Below, one piece after another: positions 1-8,983 of a stretch of 64,000 bases of DNA. Both the position numbers and the translations under genes were made by a program. How positions within the stretch are numbered: the first letter of the stretch is position 1; each line of letters starts with the position of its first letter. Under the pieces are notes generated by a model. That model was not told where the DNA came from. It was given only the letters and a program-made list of their open reading frames with translations, and ran no database searches. This DNA comes from Lacunisphaera limnophila (lineage in GTDB: Bacteria > Verrucomicrobiota > Verrucomicrobiia > Opitutales > Opitutaceae). The stretch covers positions 1 to 64,000 of the forward strand of contig NZ_CP016094.1 in NCBI RefSeq assembly GCF_001746835.1. Reading direction: 5' to 3'.

Positions 1-22
1 CCCCAGACCCATTTTCCCTTGT

Positions 23-1477
23 GTGACAGACGGCCCGACGACGCGGAACCAGCAACCTCAGCCCGATGGTGTGAATAAACCGTCCCCTTCCGCCAAGTCC
101 ATGTCCCACCCCACCCACCAGACCAACCTCTGGGAAACCGTAAAATGTGACCTCAAAGGGCTCTTCCCCGATGATGTGTTCCAGATGTGGTTTGAGCCCA
201 TGCGCTGCGTGGAGAGCACGGAAGACGCCGTGATCCTGGGCGTGCCCAACGATTTCGCCGCGATCTGGATCCATGACAACTACCTCGACCTGATCTCCCA
301 GCGCCTGCGCCTGGCCTCCGGCCGCATGGTCCAGGTCAGCCTCCGGAAGGTCGACGCCAACGGCAACCCGGCCCCCCGTTTCAGCGCCCCGGTCGAGCCC
401 AAGGCCAAGCCCGCCCCGAAGCGCACCGTCCGCTACGACGAACGCTCCGCCGCCGCCGGCACGCTCAACCCGCGCAACACCTTCGAGACCTTCGTCGTCG
501 GCCCCAACAACCAGCTCGCGCACGCCGCCGCCCTCGCCGTCTCCCAGGCCCCCGCCCAGGCCTACAATCCCCTCTTCATCCACGGCTCGACCGGGCTCGG
601 CAAGACCCACCTGATGCACGCCATCGGGCACAGCATCCTGCAGCGCAACCCCGAGGCCAAGATCGCCTACCTCTCCACCGAGAAGTTCACCAACGAGTAC
701 ATCCACGCGATCCAGGAGAACGCGCTGACCAAGTTCCGCCAGCGCTACCGCAACGTCGACGTCCTCCTCATCGACGACATCCAGTTCCTGTCCGGCAAGG
801 AGCGCATCCAGGAGGAGTTCTTCCACACCTTTAACGACCTCTTCGAGTCCCAGAAGCAGATCGTCCTCTCCAGCGACCGCCCGGTCACCGAGATCGCCAC
901 CCTCGAGGCCCGCCTCGTCTCCCGCTTCCAGTGGGGCCTGTCCGCCGACATCCAGTCGCCCGACTTCGAGACCCGCGTCGCCATCCTCCGCACCAAGGCC
1001 GCCACCCTCAAGATCGACCTCCCGCAGAACGTGGTCGAGTTCATGGCGCAGCACATCTCGAAGAACATTCGCCGGCTCGAGGGCGCCCTGATCAAGATCT
1101 CCAGCTACGCCGTCCTCACCGGCAAGCCCCTCGACCTCGCCTCCGCCGAGCACCTCCTCAAGGACGTGCTGATGGAGGAGGCCCAGAACCGCCTCAACAT
1201 CGAGGGCATCCAGAAGCGCGTCGCCGATCACTACCAGATCCGGCACTCGGACATGACGAGCAAGCGCCGCCCCAACGCCATCGCCTTTCCCCGCCAGATC
1301 GCCATGTATCTCAGCCGCCAGCTCACCCGCCACTCCCTCCAGGAGATCGGCGAGGCCTTCGGCGGCCGCGACCACGGCACCGTCATCCACGCCGTCAAGA
1401 CCGTGGAAAACATGATGGAGCAGGACGATTCCGTCCGCGGCAGCGTCGACTTCCTGAAGACGCAGCTGGCGAAGTGA
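23..1477 (+). CDS. dnaA: Chromosomal replication initiator protein DnaA
   Basis: DnaA binds origin boxes and melts the chromosomal origin using ATP. Seen: an N-terminal domain I (about residues 35-100), a Pro/Lys-rich linker, an AAA+ core with Walker A GSTGLGKTH (188-196) and Walker B LLIDDIQ (248-254), and the C-terminal DNA-binding signature GGRDHGTVIHAV from residue 447. Its 484 residues are normal for the family. The start is a GTG at 23; an in-frame ATG at 101 (residue 27), nine residues before domain I, is an equally plausible start. Neither has a Shine-Dalgarno sequence. Only 22 bases lie upstream, so any origin there is outside the window, and I saw no DnaA-box cluster downstream. Confidence 0.97.
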   Translation: MTDGPTTRNQQPQPDGVNKPSPSAKSMSHPTHQTNLWETVKCDLKGLFPDDVFQMWFEPMRCVESTEDAVILGVPNDFAAIWIHDNYLDLISQRLRLASGRMVQVSLRKVDANGNPAPRFSAPVEPKAKPAPKRTVRYDERSAAAGTLNPRNTFETFVVGPNNQLAHAAALAVSQAPAQAYNPLFIHGSTGLGKTHLMHAIGHSILQRNPEAKIAYLSTEKFTNEYIHAIQENALTKFRQRYRNVDVLLIDDIQFLSGKERIQEEFFHTFNDLFESQKQIVLSSDRPVTEIATLEARLVSRFQWGLSADIQSPDFETRVAILRTKAATLKIDLPQNVVEFMAQHISKNIRRLEGALIKISSYAVLTGKPLDLASAEHLLKDVLMEEAQNRLNIEGIQKRVADHYQIRHSDMTSKRRPNAIAFPRQIAMYLSRQLTRHSLQEIGEAFGGRDHGTVIHAVKTVENMMEQDDSVRGSVDFLKTQLAK

Positions 1478-1703
1478 CGCGCCCCCCGGGCGCGTCATCC
1501 TGAGCGTTGTCGGAGGCCCCCCCGGCGACTCTATGCTGGAGCCCGGGCGACCTCGCCCGCACAGCTTCCCGCCCGCGGCAACCCGTCCGGTGTACCGGGC
1601 CTACCCCGATCGAACCCCGCCCCCACCCCAGACTTGTCGTTTGCCGGGTCTTGCCTCTAATTCGGGTCCTTCGCGTCCCCGTACGCCTCAACCACCCTTT
1701 CCC

Positions 1704-2291
1704 ATGTCCCTCTCCCCCGAACAAACCCAAGCCGTCGCCGCATGGGTCGCCGCCGGCGACAACCTCTCCCTCGTCCAGAAAAAGCTTCTGGAGGAATTCA
1801 AGATCACGATGACCTACCGCGACGTGCGCTTCCTCGTGGACGACCTCAATCTCGCGCTTAAGGACCCCGCCCCCAAGGCCGACACCTCCGACGTGTCCAA
1901 GGCGCAAGTGCCTCCCCCGGGGGCCGCGGCGACCCCGCCGCGGTCGGCGGAAAAGAAGGGCTTCGTCGACAAACTGAAGGAAAAGGTCGGACTCGGCGGC
2001 GATGCCGCCGACGACGATCTCCCGCCCGAGGCCGAATTTCCCGAGGACGCCGGCATCCCGGCCGATGCAGCCGCCGGCAGCCTCACCCTCGACGTGGACC
2101 GCATCATGCGCCCCGGCACGGTGGTCAGCGGCACGGTGACCTTCAGCGACGGCGTGAGCGGCAAGTGGGGCCTCGACCAGTACGGCCGCCTTATGCTCGA
2201 CACCGGCGTGAAGGGCTACCAGCCCAGCCCCGCCGACGTGCAGACCTTCCAGCGCGAGCTCCAAGCCCACCTGCAGCGCCAAGGCTACTGA
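1704..2291 (+). CDS. Conserved hypothetical protein, 195 aa
   Basis: Function not recognised. I chose the ATG at 1704 because the open frame upstream is Pro/Arg-rich and looks non-coding. Seen: an N-terminal segment (about residues 1-50) that resembles a small helical domain, an acidic/Pro-rich linker (about 50-120) and a compact C-terminal domain (about 130-195) with the pattern GTVVSGTVTFSDGVSG. There is no signal peptide or membrane segment, so it is probably cytoplasmic. It follows dnaA by 226 bases and ends directly at a REP-type repeat that separates it from the convergent ligA. The layout suggests a lineage-specific protein; no role can be assigned. Confidence 0.7.
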   Translation: MSLSPEQTQAVAAWVAAGDNLSLVQKKLLEEFKITMTYRDVRFLVDDLNLALKDPAPKADTSDVSKAQVPPPGAAATPPRSAEKKGFVDKLKEKVGLGGDAADDDLPPEAEFPEDAGIPADAAAGSLTLDVDRIMRPGTVVSGTVTFSDGVSGKWGLDQYGRLMLDTGVKGYQPSPADVQTFQRELQAHLQRQGY

Positions 2292-2399
2292 TGTAGGGCG
2301 GGATCGCCGACGGAGGCTTGGCGGAGAGGGCGAAGCAATCCCGCCATCCGGTGGATGCAATATCACGTTCGAGGCGGGATTTGGAAATCCCGCCCTACA
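2292..2399. repeat. REP/BIME-type inverted repeat, copy A (long-arm type)
   Basis: The 108-base element begins TGTAGGGCGGGAT and ends with its exact complement ATCCCGCCCTACA. The right arm forms a small hairpin (GGCGGGAT with ATCCCGCC). The left arm is longer: the same hairpin is interrupted by about 27 bases containing GGCTTGGCGGAG. It fills the whole gap between two convergent genes, 1704-2291 and ligA. Related copies lie at 7489-7569 and 47229-47336. Confidence 0.85.
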
Positions 2400-2404
2400 T
2401 CGAA

Positions 2405-4630
<2,226 letters not shown>

Positions 4631-4679
4631 CTAGGCAGGAGTTCGGATGAAATTTCAACCCGGAGCTGAGTAGTACCCA

Positions 4680-4782
4680 TTGGCCACAAAAGGCACAAAA
4701 AGCGCAAAAGGAGAACCATAGTCTCGGCAAAACTAATTCAGGACTGCTCCGCTTTTGCGCCTTCTGTGCGCTTTGTGGCTAA
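4680..4782. repeat. Palindromic repeat bounded by TGGCCACAAA, copy 1
   Basis: Imperfect inverted repeat. The left arm runs TTGGCCACAAAAGGCACAAA and on to GCGCAAAAGGAG; the right arm, read on the minus strand, runs TTAGCCACAAAGCGCACAGA and on to GCGCAAAAGCGGAG. The arms are about 33 bases, around an AT-richer centre. The element is visibly richer in A/T than its surroundings. It overlaps the last 15 or so codons of the VanZ-like gene. A second copy is at 42951-43040. Confidence 0.75.
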
Positions 4783-5205
4783 AACCTCTGTCGCTTGGGC
4801 CTTCTTGCGGGCCTTGAGTATCGGCGTCTCCAGCAACCGCCGATACGCCGGCCAGCGGAGATAGAGCGTGACCGCCACGGCGGCCCCGACCGTATCCGCC
4901 GCCCAGTCGGCCAGGTCGTAGCTCCGATAGACATTCAGGCTCTGCCGGAACTCATCCCCCAACCCGTAGAGCGAGGCCAGCGGCAGCGCCCACCACAGGC
5001 CCAGCAACGGCCAGCGGATCAACGCCGGATGCCGCAGGATGGCCGTGGCCAGCGCCCCGTAGGCCGCGAAATGCCCGAGCTTGTCGGGCTCCAACCAGCC
5101 CATATCGGGCACGGCCGCCGGATACCCTGAGGACCACGTGATCGTACCGGCCAGCAGGAAGGGCAGGACCCGGGCGGATTGGAGCTGAAAGCGGGATGCC
5201 GGCAT
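4738..5205 (-). CDS. VanZ-like membrane protein
   Basis: Small integral membrane protein of the VanZ-like superfamily, whose biochemical role is generally unknown. Seen: the family signatures DKLGHFAAYGALA, YGLGDEFRQ and DLADWAADTVGA, with about four hydrophobic segments between residues 10 and 130. The ATG at 5205 is preferred over an in-frame TTG at 5226. The last residues (about VLATKRTEGAKAEQS) are encoded by the right arm of the TGGCCACAAA palindromic repeat, so the C-terminal tail is probably repeat-derived rather than part of the ancestral protein. It lies downstream of tRNA-Pro, on the opposite strand. Confidence 0.85.
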   Translation of the reverse strand: MPASRFQLQSARVLPFLLAGTITWSSGYPAAVPDMGWLEPDKLGHFAAYGALATAILRHPALIRWPLLGLWWALPLASLYGLGDEFRQSLNVYRSYDLADWAADTVGAAVAVTLYLRWPAYRRLLETPILKARKKAQATEVLATKRTEGAKAEQS

Positions 5206-5351
5206 GAAAGCGCGACGTTGAGTCAAAATCCCCGCCTCGTCGCCGTAAAAATACCCCGCCCACCCCGGGGCAGAGCGATCCGCGGACGGCCGAAAATAAT
5301 AACTTGCCTAGCGGTGGGGCATACGGCTTCTTGACCCTTCCGATGAATCAT

Positions 5352-5428
<77 letters not shown>

Positions 5429-5606
5429 TTTTCCCCGAAACGCATGATGGCAACGTCCTGCGTTTCTTTATGCCCGGCTCCGGGCACGCCGGTGGGTAAA
5501 CCCTAAGCTCCTCCCGGGCAATGGACCGCCCCGCGCCGCCCGCCGGCGGGTGCCAGAAAAAGTACTGCAATCAGGGCAAAATAGCCTCATCACACTGCCC
5601 GGTTTC

Positions 5607-5683
5607 GTCCTCATAGCTCAGCTGGATAGAGCATCGGTTTTCTAAACCGACGGTCGCGTGTTCGAGTCACGCTGGGGACGCCA
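5607..5683 (+). tRNA. tRNA-Arg (anticodon TCT)
   Basis: The 77-base cloverleaf has CCA encoded. Acceptor GTCCTCA pairs with TGGGGAC (one G-T); anticodon stem TCGGT/ACCGA encloses TTTCTAA, giving TCT. It is co-oriented with tRNA-Pro, 178 bases downstream. Confidence 0.95.
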
Positions 5684-5701
5684 TTTTCACCCCACCCGCA
5701 C

Positions 5702-6232
5702 TCACTTGGCCCCGGCCTTGGTGTAAAACTTGTCGATTGTCAGCAGACTGAGGTGGTGCATCGCCAGGCTCAGCTCGGCGAAGGTGTCCATGTCCGCGGG
5801 GTCCGCCCCGCCCGCTTCCAGCCGCCGCTTGGTGCGGCGAAAACGCTCGTTCATCGCGTGGTGCTCGTCGGTGTCCCCCAAGGCCCGCAGGAGCCGACGC
5901 ACGTCGTCCGCCTGCCGCCGCGCCTGCTTCACGAGCCGCAACGCGGCGCCGGCCTCCATCCGGCCGGCGCGCACATCCTGGAACACGCCGCACTCAAAAC
6001 TGCGGCATTGCCCGGGCCGGTCCGCATAGAGCCGGCAGCTGCGATCCGCACACAGCGCCGCGCAGGGCTGGCGAAAACGTGTGACCGGGGTCGCCCCGCG
6101 CGAGGTCCGGACCGGCAGCCCGAGCGCCTTCAATTTCGCCGCGTCGTCCCCCGGCTCCAGCCGCACATGATGAAAGAGTGTGCCGTCACAGCACAGGCCG
6201 CATGCCAGGCAAAGTTGTTCCGCGGGGGTCAC
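5702..6232 (-). CDS. YkgJ-type cysteine-cluster protein
   Basis: Predicted metal-binding protein of the CxxCxxCC family (YkgJ type); a zinc or Fe-S ligand is usual for the family but its role is not settled. Seen: the cluster CLACGLCCDG near the N-terminus, then further cysteines in CAALCADRSC and QCRSFECGVF, and an Arg-rich helical C-terminal half. The frame stays open upstream to 6436, but that part overlaps the GIY-YIG gene in another frame, so I chose the GTG at 6232, 15 bases before the cluster (176 aa); a TTG slightly upstream is possible. It lies 58 bases downstream of the GIY-YIG gene on the same strand. Confidence 0.8.
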   Translation of the reverse strand: MTPAEQLCLACGLCCDGTLFHHVRLEPGDDAAKLKALGLPVRTSRGATPVTRFRQPCAALCADRSCRLYADRPGQCRSFECGVFQDVRAGRMEAGAALRLVKQARRQADDVRRLLRALGDTDEHHAMNERFRRTKRRLEAGGADPADMDTFAELSLAMHHLSLLTIDKFYTKAGAK

Positions 6233-6290
6233 GACCGCAGCATCCGGCAACCGAGGCCGGGAGCGCAAGCCGGGGTCTGCGGGAATGGGC

Positions 6291-6539
6291 TTAGAGTCGT
6301 TTCTTGCCGAACGCCCGGCCGGAGGGGGATTTGAGGTATTTCTCAAATGCCGCGGCTTTGGTGCGGTCGCGGAAAGCCACTGCCGTTTTGATGCGCCAAG
6401 GTCTTTGCTTAGCAGTGTGGGGGACGCCACCGGCATTATGCTTGGCTAACCGGGCGGACAAATCGTCGGTCAAACCGACATAGAATCCTCCCTGCGCGGA
6501 CAGGGACTCGAGAATATAGACGTAGGCGAAATCGTTCAT
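6291..6539 (-). CDS. GIY-YIG nuclease-family protein
   Basis: Stand-alone GIY-YIG domain of 82 residues, of the UPF0213/endonuclease-like type. Seen: the split signature YVYILES (6-12) and FYVGLTDDLSARLAKHN (19-35), where the usual GIY is read as VYI and YIG as YVG, then PHTAKQRPW and a C-terminal FEKYLKSPSGRAFGKK stretch typical of the family. Members are small DNA nucleases or degenerate relatives; activity is unproven here. The ATG at 6539 has no Shine-Dalgarno sequence. It probably forms a two-gene unit with the cysteine-cluster gene. Confidence 0.85.
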   Translation of the reverse strand: MNDFAYVYILESLSAQGGFYVGLTDDLSARLAKHNAGGVPHTAKQRPWRIKTAVAFRDRTKAAAFEKYLKSPSGRAFGKKRL

Positions 6540-6639
6540 GCGATTCGGCCCGTTGGATCACTTTTAATCTCGTTTGGGCCACGTTGCCAAGTCCCGCCTA
6601 CATCGGGCGCTTAGCGGGTGGATCGTAGTCGCCCGTCTT

Positions 6640-6812
6640 CCGTGGCTGGCTTGCCGAGGCCCGCCTGCGCCCTGCGGACTTCCGCCGTCGCCCTGCGGGC
6701 TATGGCGTGACGAGTCGGCGCGGCAGCCTTCGCCAAGGCGTAGCGTGGATTCTACCTTAGGAGCACGTCTGCTGGAGCTGGCTTGCCGAGCCGTAGCTCG
6801 TAGAGCGAAGGC
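6640..6812. repeat. Repeat-rich intergenic stretch next to tRNA-Ala
   Basis: The 540-base gap 6540-7079 holds no convincing gene apart from the tRNA. It contains two related repeat units, one starting GGCTGGCTTGCCGAGG (from about 6642) and one starting GAGCTGGCTTGCCGAGCC (from about 6777), each followed by an inverted AGCCTTCGCC or GAAGGCTGG motif. The last unit ends exactly at the encoded CCA of tRNA-Ala. A short frame at 6574-6981 on the plus strand runs through the repeats and the tRNA and is not a gene. Confidence 0.6.
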
Positions 6813-6888
6813 TGGTGGAGCAGATCGGGATCAAACCGACGACCTCGTCGTTGCGAACGACGCGCTCTATCAACTGAGCTACTGCCCC
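6813..6888 (-). tRNA. tRNA-Ala (anticodon CGC)
   Basis: The 76-base cloverleaf on the minus strand has CCA encoded. Acceptor GGGGCAG pairs with CTGCTCC; anticodon stem CGTCG/CGACG encloses TTCGCAA, giving CGC; T-arm GTCGG/CCGAT encloses TTTGATC. Confidence 0.94.
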
Positions 6889-7079
6889 CCAATCCAGCGG
6901 AGCGGTCTTATTGAGGGACCGCCCCGCCGGAGTAAAACACAATTTTCCGCCCTCCTTTCCCCCTCACCCAGCGCGATTTAACCCGACCGCAATATTGGCC
7001 CCTAATTTGCTGTTGCGAGTGACCGGATGGAGGGGGGATACAGCCTCTCCTTCCCTTAACCTGAAATAGAAATCAAAAC

Positions 7080-7478
7080 ATGAAAAAGTCCGCCAAGTCC
7101 GTTCCCGCCGCCAAGGCCAAGCCCGCCGCCAAGCCCGCCATCAAAGCCGTGACCAAGGTCGTCGCCAAGTCCGCCCCGGCCAAGAAAGCCGCCGCGCCGG
7201 CCAAGAAGAAGCCCAGCAGCGAGCCAGCCACCTTCCTCTCCGCCCAGATCGACATCGGCTTCGGCAACCACCTCTACGTCCGCGGCGAAGGTCCGGGCCT
7301 GAGCTGGGACCACGGCCTGGCCATGGACAACACCGGCTCCAACCTCTGGACCGCCACCATCAAGGGCGCCAAGCTCCCCGTCGTCTTCAAGGTGCTCGTC
7401 AACGACCTCACCTGGAACGTGGGCGCCGACTACAGCGTCGACGCCGGCCAGAGCATCACGGTTTACCCGACGTTCTGA
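7080..7478 (+). CDS. Histone-H1-like basic tail fused to a small beta-rich domain
   Basis: 132 residues. Seen: residues 1-50 are almost entirely Lys, Ala, Pro and Val, with repeated AAK, KPA and PAKK units, like bacterial histone-H1-like or AlgP-type tails. Residues 51-132 form a globular domain with the pattern FGNHLYVRGEGPGLSWDHG, then VFKVLVNDLTWNVGADYSV, which resembles the starch-binding or Ig-like sandwich found in small verrucomicrobial proteins. There is no signal peptide. A DNA- or polyanion-binding tail is an inference from composition; the role of the C-terminal domain is unknown. The ATG follows an A-rich leader (GAAATAGAAATCAAAAC) without a Shine-Dalgarno sequence. Confidence 0.8.
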   Translation: MKKSAKSVPAAKAKPAAKPAIKAVTKVVAKSAPAKKAAAPAKKKPSSEPATFLSAQIDIGFGNHLYVRGEGPGLSWDHGLAMDNTGSNLWTATIKGAKLPVVFKVLVNDLTWNVGADYSVDAGQSITVYPTF

Positions 7479-7488
7479 GACTTCAGTC

Positions 7489-7569
7489 TGTAGGGCGGGG
7501 TCGCCGAACCCCGCCGCGAGCACGGCATCATGTTCGCACGAAGGCGGGGTTCGGCGACCCCGCCCTACA
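7489..7569. repeat. REP/BIME-type inverted repeat, copy B (perfect short-arm type)
   Basis: Two 27-base arms are exact reverse complements around a 27-base centre. The left arm starts TGTAGGGCGGGGTCGCC and the right arm ends GGCGACCCCGCCCTACA. Each arm can also fold alone as GGCGGGGT/ACCCCGCC. It fills almost all of the gap between convergent genes 7080-7478 and 7576-8184, so it could also act as a transcription barrier. Confidence 0.9.
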
Positions 7570-7575
7570 TCATGT

Positions 7576-8184
7576 TCAATCCGCCGGATCCGGATTGATC
7601 GCCAGCAGCGCTGCGCGCACGTCGTCGGCCGAGAGCTTCTCCCCCGCCTCCGTCAGGGCCGGCAGCACCGCGCTGCGCATCTTGATCCGGGAAAACGGCG
7701 CCGGGATGTAGAATCGGTCCCAGCTCTTCAGCCGCCACGAACGGGTGAACTCCGCACCGATGAGCATCATCGGGGCCTGGTTGCGGCGCGTCACCACCAG
7801 CACGCCCGGCTCGACCGTGTACATCGGCCCGCGCGGGCCGTCGGGCGTGATGCCGATGTCATGCCCCTGGCGCATCACCTCGATCAGCGCCCGCCCGGCC
7901 TCGCGGCCGAAATTGCTGCTCGAGCCCCGCACCGGCACGATGCCGATGAGCCGGTAGAACGCCGCCAGCCAGGCGCCGTCCTTGCTCGCGCTGACCAAGC
8001 CATACACCGCCCGGCGCGTGCGATAACGCCGGAAGATCTCGGCGGAAAGAAACAACCGGTTGTGCCATAGCACGACCGCCAGCGGCACATCGGACTTGCT
8101 CAGCCGCTCCACCGTCCCGGCATCGGCCTCGAAGCGGAGGGTGCGGGCCCAGACCCGCAGCACGGCGGCCAGCACCCACAGCAA
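7576..8184 (-). CDS. DUF374/LPLAT-type lysophospholipid acyltransferase
   Basis: Membrane-associated acyltransferase of the DUF374 group in the LPLAT superfamily, predicted to transfer acyl chains to a lipid or lipid A precursor. Seen: LWHNRLF (an H-N variant of the acceptor motif), SASKDGAWLAAFYRLIGI, PVRGSSSNFG and GHDIGITPDGPRGP, the conserved blocks of the family. The N-terminus is hydrophobic. The TTG at 8184 is the first conventional start, but the frame stays open upstream (about ten residues, EVTGWRWLL), so the true start may be an unusual codon further up. At 202 residues it is slightly short for the family, in line with a missed N-terminus. Confidence 0.85.
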   Translation of the reverse strand: MLWVLAAVLRVWARTLRFEADAGTVERLSKSDVPLAVVLWHNRLFLSAEIFRRYRTRRAVYGLVSASKDGAWLAAFYRLIGIVPVRGSSSNFGREAGRALIEVMRQGHDIGITPDGPRGPMYTVEPGVLVVTRRNQAPMMLIGAEFTRSWRLKSWDRFYIPAPFSRIKMRSAVLPALTEAGEKLSADDVRAALLAINPDPAD

Positions 8185-8298
8185 CAGCCAGCGCCAGCCG
8201 GTGACCTCGTTGATGGAAGCTGGGGGCGGGGTTTGCAGAGGCCCCGTTTATGCCGGCAGACCGGGCCCGTCGCCAAGTTAAACTTGCGTAGTCATCCG

Positions 8299-8320
8299 TA
8301 GGCTCGGCGAAGGCTGAAGC
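8299..8320. repeat. Short repeat with core GGCTCGGCGAAGGCTGAAGC
   Basis: A 22-base stretch (8299-8320) that recurs with two mismatches at 32336-32357, in both places followed by a CCAC-containing sequence. It resembles the loop insertion of the long REP arms (GGCTTGGCGGAG). It sits in the 195-base gap between the divergent genes 7576-8184 and 8380-8922. Confidence 0.55.
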
Positions 8321-8379
8321 GCCACAAATCCTTGCAACCACGCATGGACTGCAGCCACTTCAAAGCTGACCCCTGCCCA

Positions 8380-8922
8380 ATGCCCGACCCGCTGCCCACG
8401 TGTCCACTCCTGCCGTCCGCCCCCGCGGCGATGGATGCGAGCGCGCTCTCGGCCCACGGGGCGGCCCGCGACGCCGCCTTCTACCTCACCGCCCTGACCT
8501 ACGCGCAGCATCTCTGGCAACGCCGGCTGGCCGCGCGGGCGATCCTCTCGCTCGACCGGGCTCTCGGCGCCGATCTCCGGGGCGACGAGCCCGAGTTGCA
8601 GGCCTGGCCCCTGCCCTACGGCCCCATGGCGTGGTTTCTCCGCCACACCCCGCCCGGTGTGTTCATCGGCAACCCGCGCGTGCATTTTCAGCATCTCGCC
8701 GACCGCATGAACGAGCCGCGGCGCGACCAGCGCCGCTGGCGCACCTGGGCCTGCTGGGCCCTGGGCCGCGTCGTCCGCCCGGAATTCGGCCCCGACCCCC
8801 GGCATGCCGTCATCGAACCCACCACCGCGGAGATCGCCGACCGCTTGCGCGCCCACGGCCTGCCCGGCGAGGCGGCACACTGGGAGAACATTTTGCGCAA
8901 TTGTGAGCGCAACGCGCCCTGA
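8380..8922 (+). CDS. Hypothetical protein, 180 aa
   Basis: Not recognised as a named family. I chose the ATG at 8380, since the frame upstream of it runs into a repeat. Seen: an N-terminal Ala-rich helix region, AFYLTALTYAQHLWQRRLAARAILSLDRAL, the segment LPYGPMAWFLRHTPPGVFIGNPRVHFQHLADRM, and a C-terminal ADRLRAHGLPGEAAHWENILRNC. It is predicted to be all-helical and soluble, with no signal peptide. Its spacing of 61 bases to the next gene allows co-transcription. Codon use matches the neighbours, so it looks like a native, lineage-restricted gene. Confidence 0.75.
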   Translation: MPDPLPTCPLLPSAPAAMDASALSAHGAARDAAFYLTALTYAQHLWQRRLAARAILSLDRALGADLRGDEPELQAWPLPYGPMAWFLRHTPPGVFIGNPRVHFQHLADRMNEPRRDQRRWRTWACWALGRVVRPEFGPDPRHAVIEPTTAEIADRLRAHGLPGEAAHWENILRNCERNAP

Positions 8923-8983
8923 CCAGTGACTTGTCCGCCGGCCGCCGACCCGGTACGACTAAAAGCTCACCCCCCTACCCCGC

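Noticed and set aside
1-22. Replication origin next to dnaA
   Set aside because: Only 22 bases precede the gene and no DnaA-box cluster (TTATCCACA type) was seen in the first 2.4 kb, so an origin cannot be claimed from this window.
1395-2366. A 323-codon minus-strand frame across the end of dnaA and the hypothetical gene
   Set aside because: It overlaps two plus-strand genes and a REP element and has no domain.
5667-5993. Minus-strand frame overlapping tRNA-Arg and the cysteine-cluster gene
   Set aside because: It reads through a tRNA and in the wrong frame of the YkgJ-type gene; Arg/Gly-rich with no motif.
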